Shown: in pieces, positions 12,101-23,692 of the stretch
How positions within the stretch are numbered: the first letter of the stretch is position 1
Layout of the letters: every line of letters starts with the position of its first letter
Assembly (NCBI GenBank): GCA_022605405.1
Contig: JABYQQ010000004.1
Location: 1,054,001-1,118,000 of the forward strand
From: Earliella scabrosa
Taxonomy: Eukaryota > Basidiomycota > Agaricomycetes > Polyporales > Polyporaceae
Reading direction: 5' to 3'
DNA: 64,000 bases
Translations under genes and position numbers: made by a program
Notes under the pieces: model-generated
Database searches by the model: none
Told to the model about the DNA's origin: nothing
What the model saw: only the letters and a program-made list of their open reading frames with translations

Positions 12101-12630
12101 AGGTCTCCTACCGTTGACAGTCAACACTAGATTTCCATATTAGGTTCGCGCTCAGGATGCCGGTTGAGGCCGAGGACCAAGGCTCGGGCTCAGAGCGTCG
12201 GTCGACACGCCCACCAGCGAGCGTCGACCGATCCCGAGCGCCTGTGGCCCACCATCGATTTCACGAGCAACAGGCGACACTCACAATGTTTTACACAATA
12301 TGCACTGACCACTAGGTTCGCGCTCAGGATGCCGGTGGAGCCCGAGGACCAAGGCTCGGGCTCAGAGCGTCGGTCGACACGCCCACCAGCGAGCGTCGAC
12401 CGATCCCGAGCGCCAGCGAGCGTCGACCGATCCCGAGCGCCTGTGGCCCACCATCGACCGATGGCTCATGCAGTGCGGTGGTCGGACGCTGGGGCTCCCG
12501 ATTTTTATTTCACGAGCAACAGCCGACACTCACAATGTTTGGCACAATACGCACTGACCACTAATATACCTCGACATGATCCTGCATTCATAGGTCATCG
12601 GTCGACATCGGCCGGACAGTAACTCTGGCG
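9110..12630. repeat. Degenerate 170-190 bp tandem array with paired GTCGGTCGAC motifs
   Basis: A core GTCGGTCGAC motif followed by GCTC or similar recurs near 9300, 9482, 9650, 9826, 10010, 10197, 10382, 10566, 10749, 10936, 11118, 11290, 11461 and onwards. Units are about 170-190 bp long. In the best-preserved units (9826-10620) each carries two motif copies about 36 bp apart, then a CCGGAGACCCGCCAGA segment and a TATGCCCAGT segment. Neighbouring units at 10190-10620 are nearly identical and those outside are more diverged, suggesting recent local expansion. Near 12,180-12,440 motif copies appear in inverted orientation. Open frames in the array are by-products of the repeat and are not counted as genes. 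Confidence 0.9.
12141..12540. repeat. Distal duplicated block with inverted motif copies and a 27 bp tandem duplication
   Basis: A block beginning TAGGTTCGCGCTCAGGATGC occurs at 12141 and again at 12313, a 172 bp period with very high identity. Each copy holds GCGTCGGTCGAC and, closely after it, the inverted form GCGTCGACCGATC. A further 27 bp repeat of the inverted motif follows at about 12416. A CGAGCAACAG-CGACACTCAC segment is likewise repeated at about 12264 and 12513. Confidence 0.8.
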
Positions 12631-12661
12631 TTTAGTCACCGTCGGGTGAACACTAACTCTG

Positions 12662-15034
12662 TTAAACATAATGCCACGGGTCGCGCATGTGGCCTGCGAC
12701 GAGTTCCTCGACCAAGTCCCGAGCCGAGTCCCGACCGAGATTGAACGGTAGCATCACGCGAACGTCTAGAACGGCTGTTTTAGCAGCATGGGTGTAGTCA
12801 CCGAGGGCCTTCTCCATAGCATGGGCACAGAGCAGCTTTGAGCGCGCGAGGGCAACCAGGGCATCGCATCGATCAGAGAGGGCCACGGATTGCGCCGCCG
12901 CGCGTGATGGATGTGCGACCGCAGCAGAGCCATCCACCGTGACAGCGAATTTGTCAACCGCCCTGCATGGCAGTAGCAGCGACTGCCACCTGGACATGTG
13001 GTTAGTTGCTTGCATCGACAGACAAGTTTTGTTGTAGTCACTGTGCTCACATGGGCCTTCCGAAGCACGCCATCAGGGTCACATCCCCTACGTCGCGGGC
13101 GCACAGCTTCGAGGGATCGAGCTGCCTGGGCCCGAAGCAGTCGAAAGGGGTCTCCGTGATAGGTGCATGCATGCTACCGGCAGACTTGCGGTGACGGGTA
13201 GACGGGGTTGCGAAGTCTTGAAGTGTCGGCTGAGTCGACAGGAAGAGAGTGAAAAGCCCCAGGTCACGACAGTCGTCCAACGCGCTGAATAGGACGCCGA
13301 GCGCTGTTTTCCCCTCTGATGACGAAGAGTTCTCCGCCAGTGTCGACTTTGATGTAGTGGGCGTTGCCCGCTTCCCGGTCGGCCTTGTCTGCTCCAGCAG
13401 GGGGTTTGTGAGCACGTGCGCCTCATCAAAATACATCAGGATATGAAGTAACTTGACACGTGAAGTCGAGGATTCTGTATCTTCGCTTCGGCGTAAGGGT
13501 TCGCAAGTGTCAGAGAGATTGGTGGATTTCCCGATCAGGGAGGGCTGGCCATCGACTGAACACCCGGATCGTAGGCAGACAAGCGAGACCAGACGTTCTA
13601 GAGCGTTTCTCGCCTGCGCGAGGGTGCGCTTGGAGTCTTCGTCCGCGGCTTTCATGAGGCGCATCTTGTCTTCCGCTACCTGTGCGGGTTATTGCAAAGT
13701 GCGCTCTACAAGTCAAAGTAATACCTTACTGCTCTCTCTATCTCGATTTCGCGACCATGTATCTCTGTAGCCTTGGCCATCTGTGCACCGTGTGGGTTGT
13801 CATTTAATAATGCCTTGTACAGGAGAGGACTGACCGCGCGCTGTATGATCCTCTTGTATAGCTTCGCTCGATTTGCACGGCCATTGTGGTCCAGATACTG
13901 CCGCCAACGACCCGCGAAACTGTCTTGTGGGGAGGCTTCAAGGGATGAAGTGTTCAACTCCACCGCCGTCTCCGTGAATACCGCCAGAAGGAAGCCATGA
14001 AGTCGCCGAAGGAGAGCTGACCCCTTCGCCTGGTTCGCCCAACTGACGAGCAAGTCATGTACAGCATCATCGGCGGGAGGATAAGCGCTATCTAAAGTCT
14101 TACTATGAGAGCGCGTGTGGCAAAAGGAGACGCGAAGCTCACCATCGACATCCCGTATGTTGAACGGGACGGTGAAAATGTCCTTGGCGACTTCGTCTAC
14201 GAGACGCGACTTCCCTGAACCCGAACTCTGTATGATGGCTGCATGGCCCACATATTGACTAGTACTGTCCCCCGGTGGTTCCAAGGATTTGATGTACATC
14301 TCCCGGAGATTTCGGGCCAGCGCCTTGCAGGATTCGCCAAGGAATGGAGCCCGCCAACCAGCCCTAAGGACTGGTGAACTCGTTAGCTCTCGTATTCCCC
14401 GTCGCCGAGGTAAGCAAACCTGCTGTTGAGAAGCGAAGTCGTTAGCCATGAATCGGCGGCCATCATTATTTCATGCTTACAGAGGTCGATCGCGGAAGTC
14501 ATCGGGTCGTACTTTGGGGCGACGACGGTCTCAGGCTCGGGCCCCTGAGAGCTTGAAGGCAACTTCGCACTTGCTCTTCTCAGTGCCTCTGACATACCAG
14601 CATGACTGAGCCTAGTGAACAATGGATGTGAGCGAGTACGCACTGAGCCGCATAATAGTGCTGTAGTCTTGAGTCTTGAACGCCTCCTCGAACATCTCGC
14701 TGAGCTTGTCCGCATGAGTGGAGATCCAGGACCACTCGAAGTCTGCAACTTTGACCCTGACACCATAGACTTCGTGCACAGCAAATAGGAGGGGCACCAC
14801 CGGGCCTATTCCCATCGAGACGTTGTACCCTTGAGGGGAAATCCTTAGAACTTCTTGATGGGCCATGGCGTTGAGGTGGGCGAGACTTGTTGCACCTGGC
14901 AAATCGGTCTTGCTGACCATCTCCGTCGCATCTGGCATCTTGTTCATGCTCTCTATCTCTGTTGAGTCTACTCTGGTTTTGTTCTGTTTGGCGGGAGGCG
15001 GGTTTGGAGGCGGACTGGGCTGTCGGCGTTTCAT
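12662..15034 (-). CDS. P-loop NTPase of a lineage-expanded basidiomycete family
   Basis: The start is the ATG at 15034 (MKRRQPSPPP, a Pro/Lys-rich head). The gene runs leftwards through several exons to a stop at 12662. It has a Walker A loop (IIQSSGSGKSRLVDEVAK), an FTVPFNIRD segment typical of this family, and a Walker B with DEAH (HILMYFDEAHVL). The C-terminal part is helical. ATP binding is well supported; the biological role is unknown. Similar genes are scattered in many copies in agaricomycete genomes, often close to mobile elements. The junction near 14,600-14,660 is problematic: the frame shifts across a candidate intron of only about 30 nt, so the copy may be damaged or the splice misread. 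Other introns lie near 14,400, 13,700 and 13,015-13,050. Confidence 0.6.
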
Positions 15035-15080
15035 GGTGGTCGCGAACAAAGGGCTTGACGCCGGTTGGTGACCGTCGCAT

Positions 15081-15480
15081 CAGGAGCAGTAGGCTTGTAC
15101 TAATACATGAGAGAGGGGGTGCAGGACCCCCCCGTGAGAACGTCGGAGTCCGAATCGTGGCAGGAGGCTCTTGGGCGTCACCGAGCAGGTTCCCACAGGC
15201 CCGAAACCACTGTCTCGCGCAACACTCCCATTCGTTCGTACACCATCTGTTCAGACCTAAAAATTTGCACGGGTACTCGTGCTACACGCAAGGACAGTCA
15301 GTTTTATTTTTTGAATTTAATCCGACGACGGTACCCATCGGCGAGGGATCGCACTCAAGGAGCGGTTGGAACTCCGACGTTCTCACGGGGGGGTCCTGCA
15401 CCCCCTCTCTCACGTAGTACCAGCCTCTATTCCGAGGGACGAGGAACTAGAGGCTGGCAAGCGAGCCTACAGGAGCAGTA
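15081..15480. mobile_element. MITE-like element with 42 bp inverted arms and flanking direct repeats
   Basis: The segments 15108-15149 and 15371-15412 are perfect 42 bp inverted copies, beginning TGAGAGAGGGGGTGCAGGAC. An 11 bp direct repeat CAGGAGCAGTA lies at 15081-15091 and 15470-15480. If the target duplication is the 9 bp CAGGAGCAG, the element ends become TAGGCTTG and (inverted) TAGGCTCG, a plausible outer terminal repeat. No coding capacity is seen in about 380 bp, so it is non-autonomous. A 9-11 bp duplication would fit Mutator-like elements, but the class is not proven. It sits about 50 bp upstream of the P-loop NTPase start codon. Confidence 0.8.
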
Positions 15481-15814
15481 CTAGTGACGTTTGGCAAACG
15501 TCTACTACAATACCAGCTGGACGGGTATGTGTGTGTGATGATTGTAGCGATTGTCATCTACGTAGAACAATTCCTACAGAGGCGCTATGTGTTGATGATA
15601 TATGGTAGCAGCAGCAGGTCGACAATGTGTAGCGAAAGATGTACTAGGATGCTTGTATGTGCGTGCGTGGATCGTAAGGACAGCATTCTCCAACGACTAC
15701 TCTACTCTCCGGAACCCCAACAGCCAACATCGGCTCGACAAACCAAGCAGGATAACGATAAGGGTCTGAACGAGGAACACGGGGGGGATGCATGGAGCTA
15801 CACAAGGAGCCCGT
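15481..15814. other. Intergenic stretch without recognised content
   Basis: The space lies between the MITE and the 3' end of the coiled-coil gene. I see no exon, tRNA or repeat that I can support. Confidence 0.4.
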
Positions 15815-17218
15815 TCATGAGACCGCAGCGATGATCGCCTGTGTCTTCGTATGAGCCTCCATCAGGGCCTGCTCAAAGGCCTGTAGGTGCTCCTGGACGA
15901 TCTTCCGGCCGTCGACCCGTCTTTGTGCCCGAGGCGGGGACATCGCGCCCGACGGAGGTGTCGAGTCCCCCTCCACGATCCCCGCCTCCCACCTTTCTAT
16001 CCGCAGCCTGCTCCGCTCTGCGCTATCCCACTCCGTCCTCCACCCACCGAGCTTGTTCTTGAGCGCACGGATCTTCCGGCCGGCCTCGGTCGTGGCAGCT
16101 GCGTTGACCTGGGTATGTTCCGATATTGTGGCGAGCGATGTGGCGGTCGACGCGGTGAAGGTGCGAATATGAGTGAGCAAAGGAATCGTAGCAGCCGGTG
16201 TGGGTGGACCCGTCAGCGCCGGTAGCGGCGGGAACTCCGTCTTGACCGGTGTGGGCAAGTACGCGTCCTCGAACTCCTCTTCCTCCTCGTCACCTAGGCG
16301 CGCCCGATCCGGATCCACCTCCCAGTCGTTTGAGTTCAGCGTCGTGTCCTCCGCAATCGCCTCAAGCTCCGCCACGTCCGCCCCAGGACGCGCCGACGAG
16401 GGCCCGGCGGCGTGCACGTCGTCTTTGATCATGTCCTCGAGCTCCGGGAGGACGCCGAGGGCGTCGGTGCCCCCGACCTCGCCTGCGATCTTACGGAACT
16501 CGCGCTCGTACTCGAGCAGTTCCCGCAACTGTGTTTCCCGGTCCCGCGCCGCGTCGTTGATCCGCCTAATCATGTCCGACGCGAGCCGCTCGAGGGTAGG
16601 GGTCGTGTGTGAGGGCTCGACCGAGTCGAGCCGGCGGAGCTGCGAGAGGAACTTCTCCGTGTACTCGAGGTCGGCGGCGAGGATCACCATCGGATCTTGT
16701 TCTGGTTGTCGCCGGGGCTTCGCAGGGGAGACGGTCGGGCTGCGGAAGTCCGGGTCAAAGTCGGGCGGGGCGTCCTCTGTTGGGTGGACAGGAGAATGTG
16801 GGTGTGAGTGCGCAGAGGCACCGTTGAGCTGCGCTGCGAGCGAGTCCGAGCCTCCCATCTCCATATCTCCTTCTTGGAACTGTGGTGCGGACTCGTCGTA
16901 CGTGCCTTGGGGGGTCCCATCTATGCCCTCCGCTCCTTCATCGTACTCGATGCCGAACTCCTCTGCTAGGAGCTTCGATCCTGCGCTTGGTTCTGGGAGG
17001 AGAGCCGCGGCGAGCTCGTGTGCAAGAGAGTGCCGACCGTTCGCGGCGTCGTCTCCTAGAGAGTCGGCGAGAGAAGAGGGGCCACGGAGGGACGCGGATG
17101 ACTTGCGGCCATTCAGACTGAGGCTTTGTCGTGAAGGAGACTTGCGGGGAGACGAGCCGGAGTTGGGGGAGAGATAGCGCGAGCCAAACACGTCGTCGTC
17201 GGTGTCGATGGAGGGCAT
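15815..17218 (-). CDS. Conserved basidiomycete coiled-coil protein, function unknown
   Basis: A single 467-codon frame starts at the ATG at 17218 and needs no intron. The N-terminal third is Ser/Pro-rich and likely disordered (RKSPSRQSLSLNGRKSS). It is followed by a well-formed conserved-looking block (HELAAALLPEPSAGSKLLAE, then EFGIEYDEGAEG). The centre is predicted helical: YTEKFLSQLRRLDS, and an E/R-rich stretch around RETQLRELLEYEREFRKIAG. The C-terminal half has further helices (GRKIRALKNKLGGWRTEWDS, EHLQAFEQALMEAHTKTQAI). There is no signal peptide or membrane segment. I do not recognise the family; the shape fits a cytoplasmic scaffold or tether. The opposite strand also has a long open frame, but that is a shadow. 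Confidence 0.7.
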   Translation of the reverse strand: MPSIDTDDDVFGSRYLSPNSGSSPRKSPSRQSLSLNGRKSSASLRGPSSLADSLGDDAANGRHSLAHELAAALLPEPSAGSKLLAEEFGIEYDEGAEGIDGTPQGTYDESAPQFQEGDMEMGGSDSLAAQLNGASAHSHPHSPVHPTEDAPPDFDPDFRSPTVSPAKPRRQPEQDPMVILAADLEYTEKFLSQLRRLDSVEPSHTTPTLERLASDMIRRINDAARDRETQLRELLEYEREFRKIAGEVGGTDALGVLPELEDMIKDDVHAAGPSSARPGADVAELEAIAEDTTLNSNDWEVDPDRARLGDEEEEEFEDAYLPTPVKTEFPPLPALTGPPTPAATIPLLTHIRTFTASTATSLATISEHTQVNAAATTEAGRKIRALKNKLGGWRTEWDSAERSRLRIERWEAGIVEGDSTPPSGAMSPPRAQRRVDGRKIVQEHLQAFEQALMEAHTKTQAIIAAVS

Positions 17219-18831
17219 CGTGGGGTGGTGAGGGAGAGGGTCGGGAGTCGGGGACGGTGGTGGCTCGAGCGCAAGTTACTTGACAACGCCCAATTAGGCT
17301 AGCGCGCGTATGCCGTTTACAGATCAAGTACCGCGGCGTACTTGCTGCCAGCGTCCAACTCGGGTAATTCCAGGCTACCAGTAACCACTCTCTAAGTACC
17401 GCTGCTGGCCCCTTCTAAGCAGACCCGAAACGCGTGTTATGCGCACCACTGCCCTTATAGCTCTACCATAGTATGGGACTCCGAAAGCTAAGTACTCACT
17501 CATCCTCTCCACTGCCGTGTCACGCCACTGACACTTCCTCCGCAATCGTGGTGATCCCAACCACTGGTAGTCTCGGAAATTCTGCAGGTACGACGGATCA
17601 GTACCATATCGTGATGTGCCTTATACTGCCACTCACTGTTTCCAATGCCTTTCAGATGATCCTCTGCGTGTTCAAGCTGGATGTGTCTCGCCTTTGACTT
17701 GCCAGTGAGTCTCATGAGTTCCATTTTTCAGGCTGCGGACGGGTCTAGACGGCAAAACGCAAGCTTCGCCCATGTCAGGTCCCAAACACACGTAAAGTAC
17801 GTTGGTATCGCACGCTCTTAGCTTCCTACCTTCTGCGTGGGCGTGCGATACATTACTACTCATCTCACCCTCGAAGGCCTCGGACGTTCAGGGATGATCA
17901 GACACTGCATAGCGTCACGGACGACCGCGCAGATTTTACAGACTCCCGCACAGGTCGGCTGAGAGTAGGAGAAGATGAGGTGATTGCTCAGCACCTTCTG
18001 TAGGCTATGACACTGGCTGAACTCACAAGTAGTCGCCCGAACGTGGCGGCCCTGTTTCGGACAGATGCCTATTGCCTGCGCGGCGTTTTGTCACAGATGA
18101 CTCGGATCCGGGTCATCGTGCTGCTCGGTACCAGACTTGCACACGTTATATCATATCTACTGCTGAGGTCTGTAACGAGCGTACCACTGGTGAGTTTGCG
18201 GTGATACAATACATCAGTTGAAGCTGACCATGGCTGTCGCGATCGGCCCGGGGCCGATGTACTAAGTAGACACTGGCATCTCTACCTACTCTCGGCGTAT
18301 CGCGCAATTACAGCCCACAAAGGTTTGAGAATCTACCCAGTCCTCTTCAGATAGCGGTACTGCAAAAAAGAACTCCGCCTCATCAGAGAAGTACCCATCA
18401 TACGGACGCTCATGATTTAGTTCAGGTCCGGCCTGACAACTTAAGGTTATGTGGACCTTCTCGTGCCGTTACTAAATGTCGCTCGTACCTTCACAGAAGC
18501 TGATGCTTGAGTCATTCCATCTGCCCTCGGAGTCTGACGCAGTGCCCCGTTCGTCCAAGTGCACGCAGCCAGCGTTTGGAATCGCGCTACTCAGAAGATT
18601 TCAACCACCATGTAGGTTCTGCTCTGGCAGAGAGTCCTGTCACCGGAAAGCATGCAGTTCTTTGTGATGCGCCGCCGTACCTGACTACTCCTATCAGTGC
18701 AGTACGATGTTTGATGCTGGTTATCAACGGGGTCGCATTCAAGGAAACCACGCGGGTGGAGGTATATATACAGACCTTCAACCTCCCTCTGGCAGTTCTC
18801 TATCCGATTGAACTTCTTGAGCCGTTGCCCA
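17219..18831. other. 1.6 kb without a recognised gene
   Basis: The region separates the coiled-coil gene from the first DUF6533 gene. Open frames are short, lack ATG-plus-splice logic and show no family resemblance. It presumably holds both promoters and may include remnants of older insertions. Confidence 0.45.
18763..18770 (+). promoter_or_regulatory. TATA-box-like element of the first DUF6533 gene
   Basis: TATATATA lies 62 bp upstream of the ATG at 18832, in a position suitable for a core promoter. Confidence 0.4.
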
Positions 18832-20567
18832 ATGTCTTCCGATGTCACCGCCGATGATCTCGCCCCGATCATTGCTTATTATAACGCACTGTAAGTGCAC
18901 ACCGTCTGTCCAGGGCTGTCCATGATTCCTTCTCCCTCTTCATGTCAACCATGTCAATGACGAGTCGCTTCAATGTAGGGTCGTGGCCGGCTACTGCAAT
19001 ATTGCTGCAACTGGTCGGTCATCTGTCCATTATTGACTTGTCTGTTATGCGCTAACCTTTAACCTCTCAGCTTTCCTCGTCTACGAGAGCTTGATCACTC
19101 TGGACGTCGAATCCAAATACTTCTGGTCGGGCAAAATGACCGGAGCAAAAGTCATGTTCTTTGGCAACAGATACATTGCCTTGTTATACGCTGTGCTTGC
19201 TTCATTTGCTCTCGTGCCAACATCCGAGCGGGTAAGTAGAGGCTCTCGACTTCCCTCCATCCGAATATATACTCACCAGCGTGTTAGAGGTGAGCGTGCT
19301 CGGGTTTGTGAACTTGAAGACACGGAATCTCAGCAACAGTGTAGTTGCGTCCAGTTCGCAAAGACGACTCCTGTGATAGGAGTTCTCCAGTTCATTCCCT
19401 GGGCTGGTGAGTGGCGGCCTTCGCGCCGGTTACAAGATAAGTTCACGAAATACACTCCCTATAGCCTTTTCTTCTCTTCGCGCATTCGTTCTTAGTAGGA
19501 GTAAATTGCTCTCGATTGCAATATTCGTCATCTCACTTGTCCCGGTTGGAGCAAATCTGGTGAGCATTCATCTCCCTAACTAATTCCTACCTGACCCTAA
19601 TCACCCTCCGATTCGGAGGCCCCGTTGGTGCTGGGCGCGGAGGGGGTTATTGATACTTTTCACGTCTTTGGATGTTTGCAGGTGGACTTATTCACCGTAC
19701 AGACAGCTAAAAAGTATGTCTCACCCCTCACTCACACCACTGATCGGCGATTCAGTTGTTGACTCTTCGTAGCTGTAGGGTTGACTTCCTTCATGATCAA
19801 TCCTCATTGGCAGTGTGACAGCTGATGATGGTTTATGTCTACCCACAGTGACCCTGATCTCTAGGATACCGCTCATCGCAGCTGATACGATACTGATTAT
19901 CATCACCTGGTTGAGTCCTGCTAGCCGTGATGCCATTCGAGACATTCACCGCAAGAGACGATGGTAACATGACACGATCATGCTACACAACGGTACGTCA
20001 GTATGCTGGCTTTCAAGGGCGGTACTCATGATTGCGACATAGGTACAGCGTACTTCGTGTGCGTTCTGCTGAGTCTCATGATCAGCAAAGTTCTCCACTA
20101 AGTGTTCTGTACAGGGTTCTGTTTTGCTTGAACATCGTACACCTCGTCTTCACGGTGAACAGAGTATGTTGAATTGGCACAACTTCATTCGAGACATGCG
20201 CTCAGGTATCTTCAGACCCTCAACAATGGCACCATCAGCGTTATGACCACGTTCACGACCCCGTGCGTGCTTCGCTCAATTCATGTAATGATCGCTTATC
20301 CGATCTGACCCAACTAGAATGACGGCTATGCTCATATCTCGTTTCCTCATCCAACTTCAAGTCGCGCACCAAAGGACCGTCAGGGTAGACTCCAACGACG
20401 CCCTTTATCTCAGCAACGGAGAGGTCGAAGGCGAGCTCAGCTTCGCTGCGAGAGTCGTCGGATCCATCGGTTCTGTGATCAATGCCGGACAAGACCAGGA
20501 CCGCACCGACGAGGACGGATATATCTGCAACGAGAGAGGTCGAGACGACGAAGAGGTTGTCGCGTAG
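18832..20567 (+). CDS. DUF6533 multi-pass membrane protein (copy 1)
   Basis: The first exons are 18832-18890, 18979-19013 and 19071-19231; further exons extend to a stop at 20567. The start MSSDVTADDL is followed by the diagnostic DUF6533 segment: VYESLITLDVESKYFWSGK, then TGAKVMFFGNRYIALLYAVL. The second conserved block is PWAAFSSLRAFVLSRSKLL with a membrane span ending SLVPVGANL. Later come IPLIAADTILIIITWLSP, a TAYFVVLFCLNIVHLV-like span, and MLISRFLIQLQ at the start of a soluble tail. About seven membrane segments are expected, and the tail is acidic. The family is very large in Agaricomycetes; its function is not known. Several middle introns are only approximately placed. Confidence 0.8.
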
Positions 20568-20851
20568 TATCACCGTCCCGGCGGGGCCGAGGCGTGAAAA
20601 TAGAGGCCATCGTCAGTAGGCTCAGATGAATGCGAAAAACGGTGAAACGGTGTTGTTCAACTTCTCATCAAACGATGGTTCGGCTGTATGTACTCAATGC
20701 ATCATGCCTTCGTCCGCGTCTATCCTTTGCCACGTTGCCACTTTGACATCTGCTTGGCGGAAAACACACAGAGCCCCAAGGGCACGAACTAGACAAACTA
20801 AGATACGACAGTATGCAATACAGTATAAAGAGAAACAGCAACATGACGAAC

Positions 20852-22251
20852 TTAGGCTGACTTCGCGGATAGCTCGACAGCGTGCTTGAACGCACCGAGA
20901 AGGGCAGTAAACTGGATCTTCTCGCTCCCACCAGTTGATAGACGATGCCTGTATAATTCGCGGTCAGCAATCAGAAGCATGGGAGGTGAAACGTCCGACA
21001 TACTCGGTAGTAGCGAGGAAGTCCAGCAGATATATACGTGCATGGGGCTTGAAGTTGATCGTCTCGATGTACTCGTACGCGCCATTGATCAAGTCAGGCA
21101 GCGCGAGTCCACGGTCTGTCTTCAGCGCAGAAATCACTGGAGGACGGGACAGGTGATGAAATGCGGAGGCTCCCGGGGACAACGGTGATAACTCACTGTT
21201 GTACGACGTGGTAAAGTCGTCCTGCAGCATCGAGTTCACAATCGTCTCAATGTCTGCCGGTTGGGGATTGCCGGTGCAGTTGTAGATCTCTGCCTCGCCG
21301 GTGAGCTCGTACGCTGCATGACACGCCTGCAGCACGTTGAGTGCCCGACGCATGTCTCCCTTCGAGAGCTTGAGCAGCGCCTGCTTCCCCTCCGCAGTCA
21401 ACTTGACGCTACAGCGACATGAGCACACCACCGCCACTGTAACAGTCTAAAACTCACCCCTCTGCCTGAATCACGGTGTCTACGCGCTTCTCCACCTCCG
21501 CGATGGGCAGGGGCGAGAACCGGAAGCGGGTACAACGACTTTGAATAGCAGGAATGATCTTGTTGACGTAGTTGCAGATTATGCAGAACCGGACGTTCTT
21601 CGTGTACTGCTCGATGACGCGGCGCAGCGCGGACTGTGCCGCGGTGGTCATCATGTCCGCCTCGTCGAGGATGATGAGCTTGTAGCCCTTGGAGAATAGC
21701 GTGCGCGTTTCGGCAAAGTTCTTGATTTGTTCGCGCACGACGTCGATACCACGGTCGTCGGAGGCGTTCAACTACAAGAGAATGAACATTTTGTTCCAAA
21801 AGGACGGGTATCAGGTGGCTCACCTCGAGGATTTGTTTCCGAAAGTCCGCGCCGTATATTCGACGCGCCACCGCTAGGATGGTCGACGTCTTGCCTGTCC
21901 CAGGAGGTCCATAGAAGAGCAAGTGTGGCAACCTGTTTTTCTCGATGAACTTCTCGACTACGACGCGTTGGTTAAACCAGTCGGTACTACCCGGGTCTTG
22001 CTAGTACTCACTTGTGCTCGTAATGTCATGGTGCGACACGACGTCGTCAAGAGTCACCGGTCGGTACTTCTCCACCCTGTCCCTTTGTTATGGCGGATGG
22101 AAGTAGATGTTACTCAGCGCACTCACCATGGGAGGTTCTCGTTATCGTATGGCTCGTCATGTGTGGCTTTCCCTTTTCCCTTCCCCTTCGCCGCTGTGGG
22201 CCAGTTGATGGGCTCATTGTCGTCCACACGCATCTCATCGTCGCTATCCAT
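20852..22251 (-). CDS. RFC3: Replication factor C subunit 3 (clamp loader small subunit)
   Basis: The ATG is at 22251; exon 1 is 22251-22127 and at least five more exons follow to a stop at 20852, giving about 355 residues. RFC loads the PCNA clamp onto primed DNA. Visible AAA+ features are the RFC box ([13 protein letters not shown]), Walker A ([13 protein letters not shown]), Walker B ([10 protein letters not shown]), the SRC arginine-finger motif ([13 protein letters not shown]) and sensor 2 ([12 protein letters not shown]). The [20 protein letters not shown] block and the order of motifs fit yeast Rfc3/human RFC5. The N-terminus is acidic, then Lys/Gly-rich. It is divergent to the ubiquitin-S27a gene. 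No odd feature was seen. Confidence 0.93.
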
Positions 22252-23291
<1,040 letters not shown>

Positions 23292-23692
23292 GCTCTTGTG
23301 CGAACCTAGGTCTATGTCGTAGTGTGCTTCCGAGCCATGTATCCCGCTGTATGCATATGACGAGCTTGTATCATCCCAGACGCGCAATGCTATATGCCTG
23401 CTGCCCCGAACTTGCTCCTGTTCCGTGGCCATCGTCGCGAGGTGGTCTACCGTCTTGCCCGCGCTCCGCCCGACCCGGAGATGTCGCAGCCAATCGGCAT
23501 GCTGCGATCCGAAATTTTGGTCGCAAGCGAGCGTGATTTCTGCGCTCGAGGACCGCCACGGTCAGTGCCAACAAAACCGTAGCGAACCATGCCTCCCGCC
23601 ACCAACGTTCCTCCTGTCCTCACTGTCGCCGGGTTGAGCCCCGTCGTCCCTCTTCCTGCGTCTCGGTCGACCCCTCCCGTCCTCGACCGACT
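23292..23692. other. Intergenic region with an upstream ATG
   Basis: The region lies between ubiquitin-S27a and the F-box gene. An ATG at 23589 in good context opens a 41-codon frame that overlaps the F-box start codon in another frame. It could act as an upstream ORF if it lies in the transcript. Confidence 0.3.

Larger units (their letters stand above)
1..12650. mobile_element. KDZ-class DNA transposon with TET/JBP and HMG-like cargo (left end outside window)
   Basis: The interval holds a leftward HMG-like gene, then rightward TET/JBP dioxygenase, KDZ transposase and a small third gene, followed by a 3.5 kb tandem repeat array. Genes of the TET/JBP family are known to travel with KDZ (Kyakuja-Dileera-Zisupton) transposons in basidiomycetes, often with a divergent HMG protein, and this layout matches. 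The three rightward genes are separated by only 86 and 166 bp. The left terminus lies beyond base 1. I found no terminal inverted repeat or target duplication on the right, so the right limit is set provisionally at the end of the repeat array. The transposase and dioxygenase frames appear intact, so the element may be active or recent. Confidence 0.75.

Noticed and set aside
16173..17177. Long open frame (334 codons) on the plus strand opposite the coiled-coil gene
   Set aside because: It is a Ser/Arg-rich mirror of a GC-rich coding strand with no family resemblance; the minus-strand frame is longer and has conserved-looking blocks.
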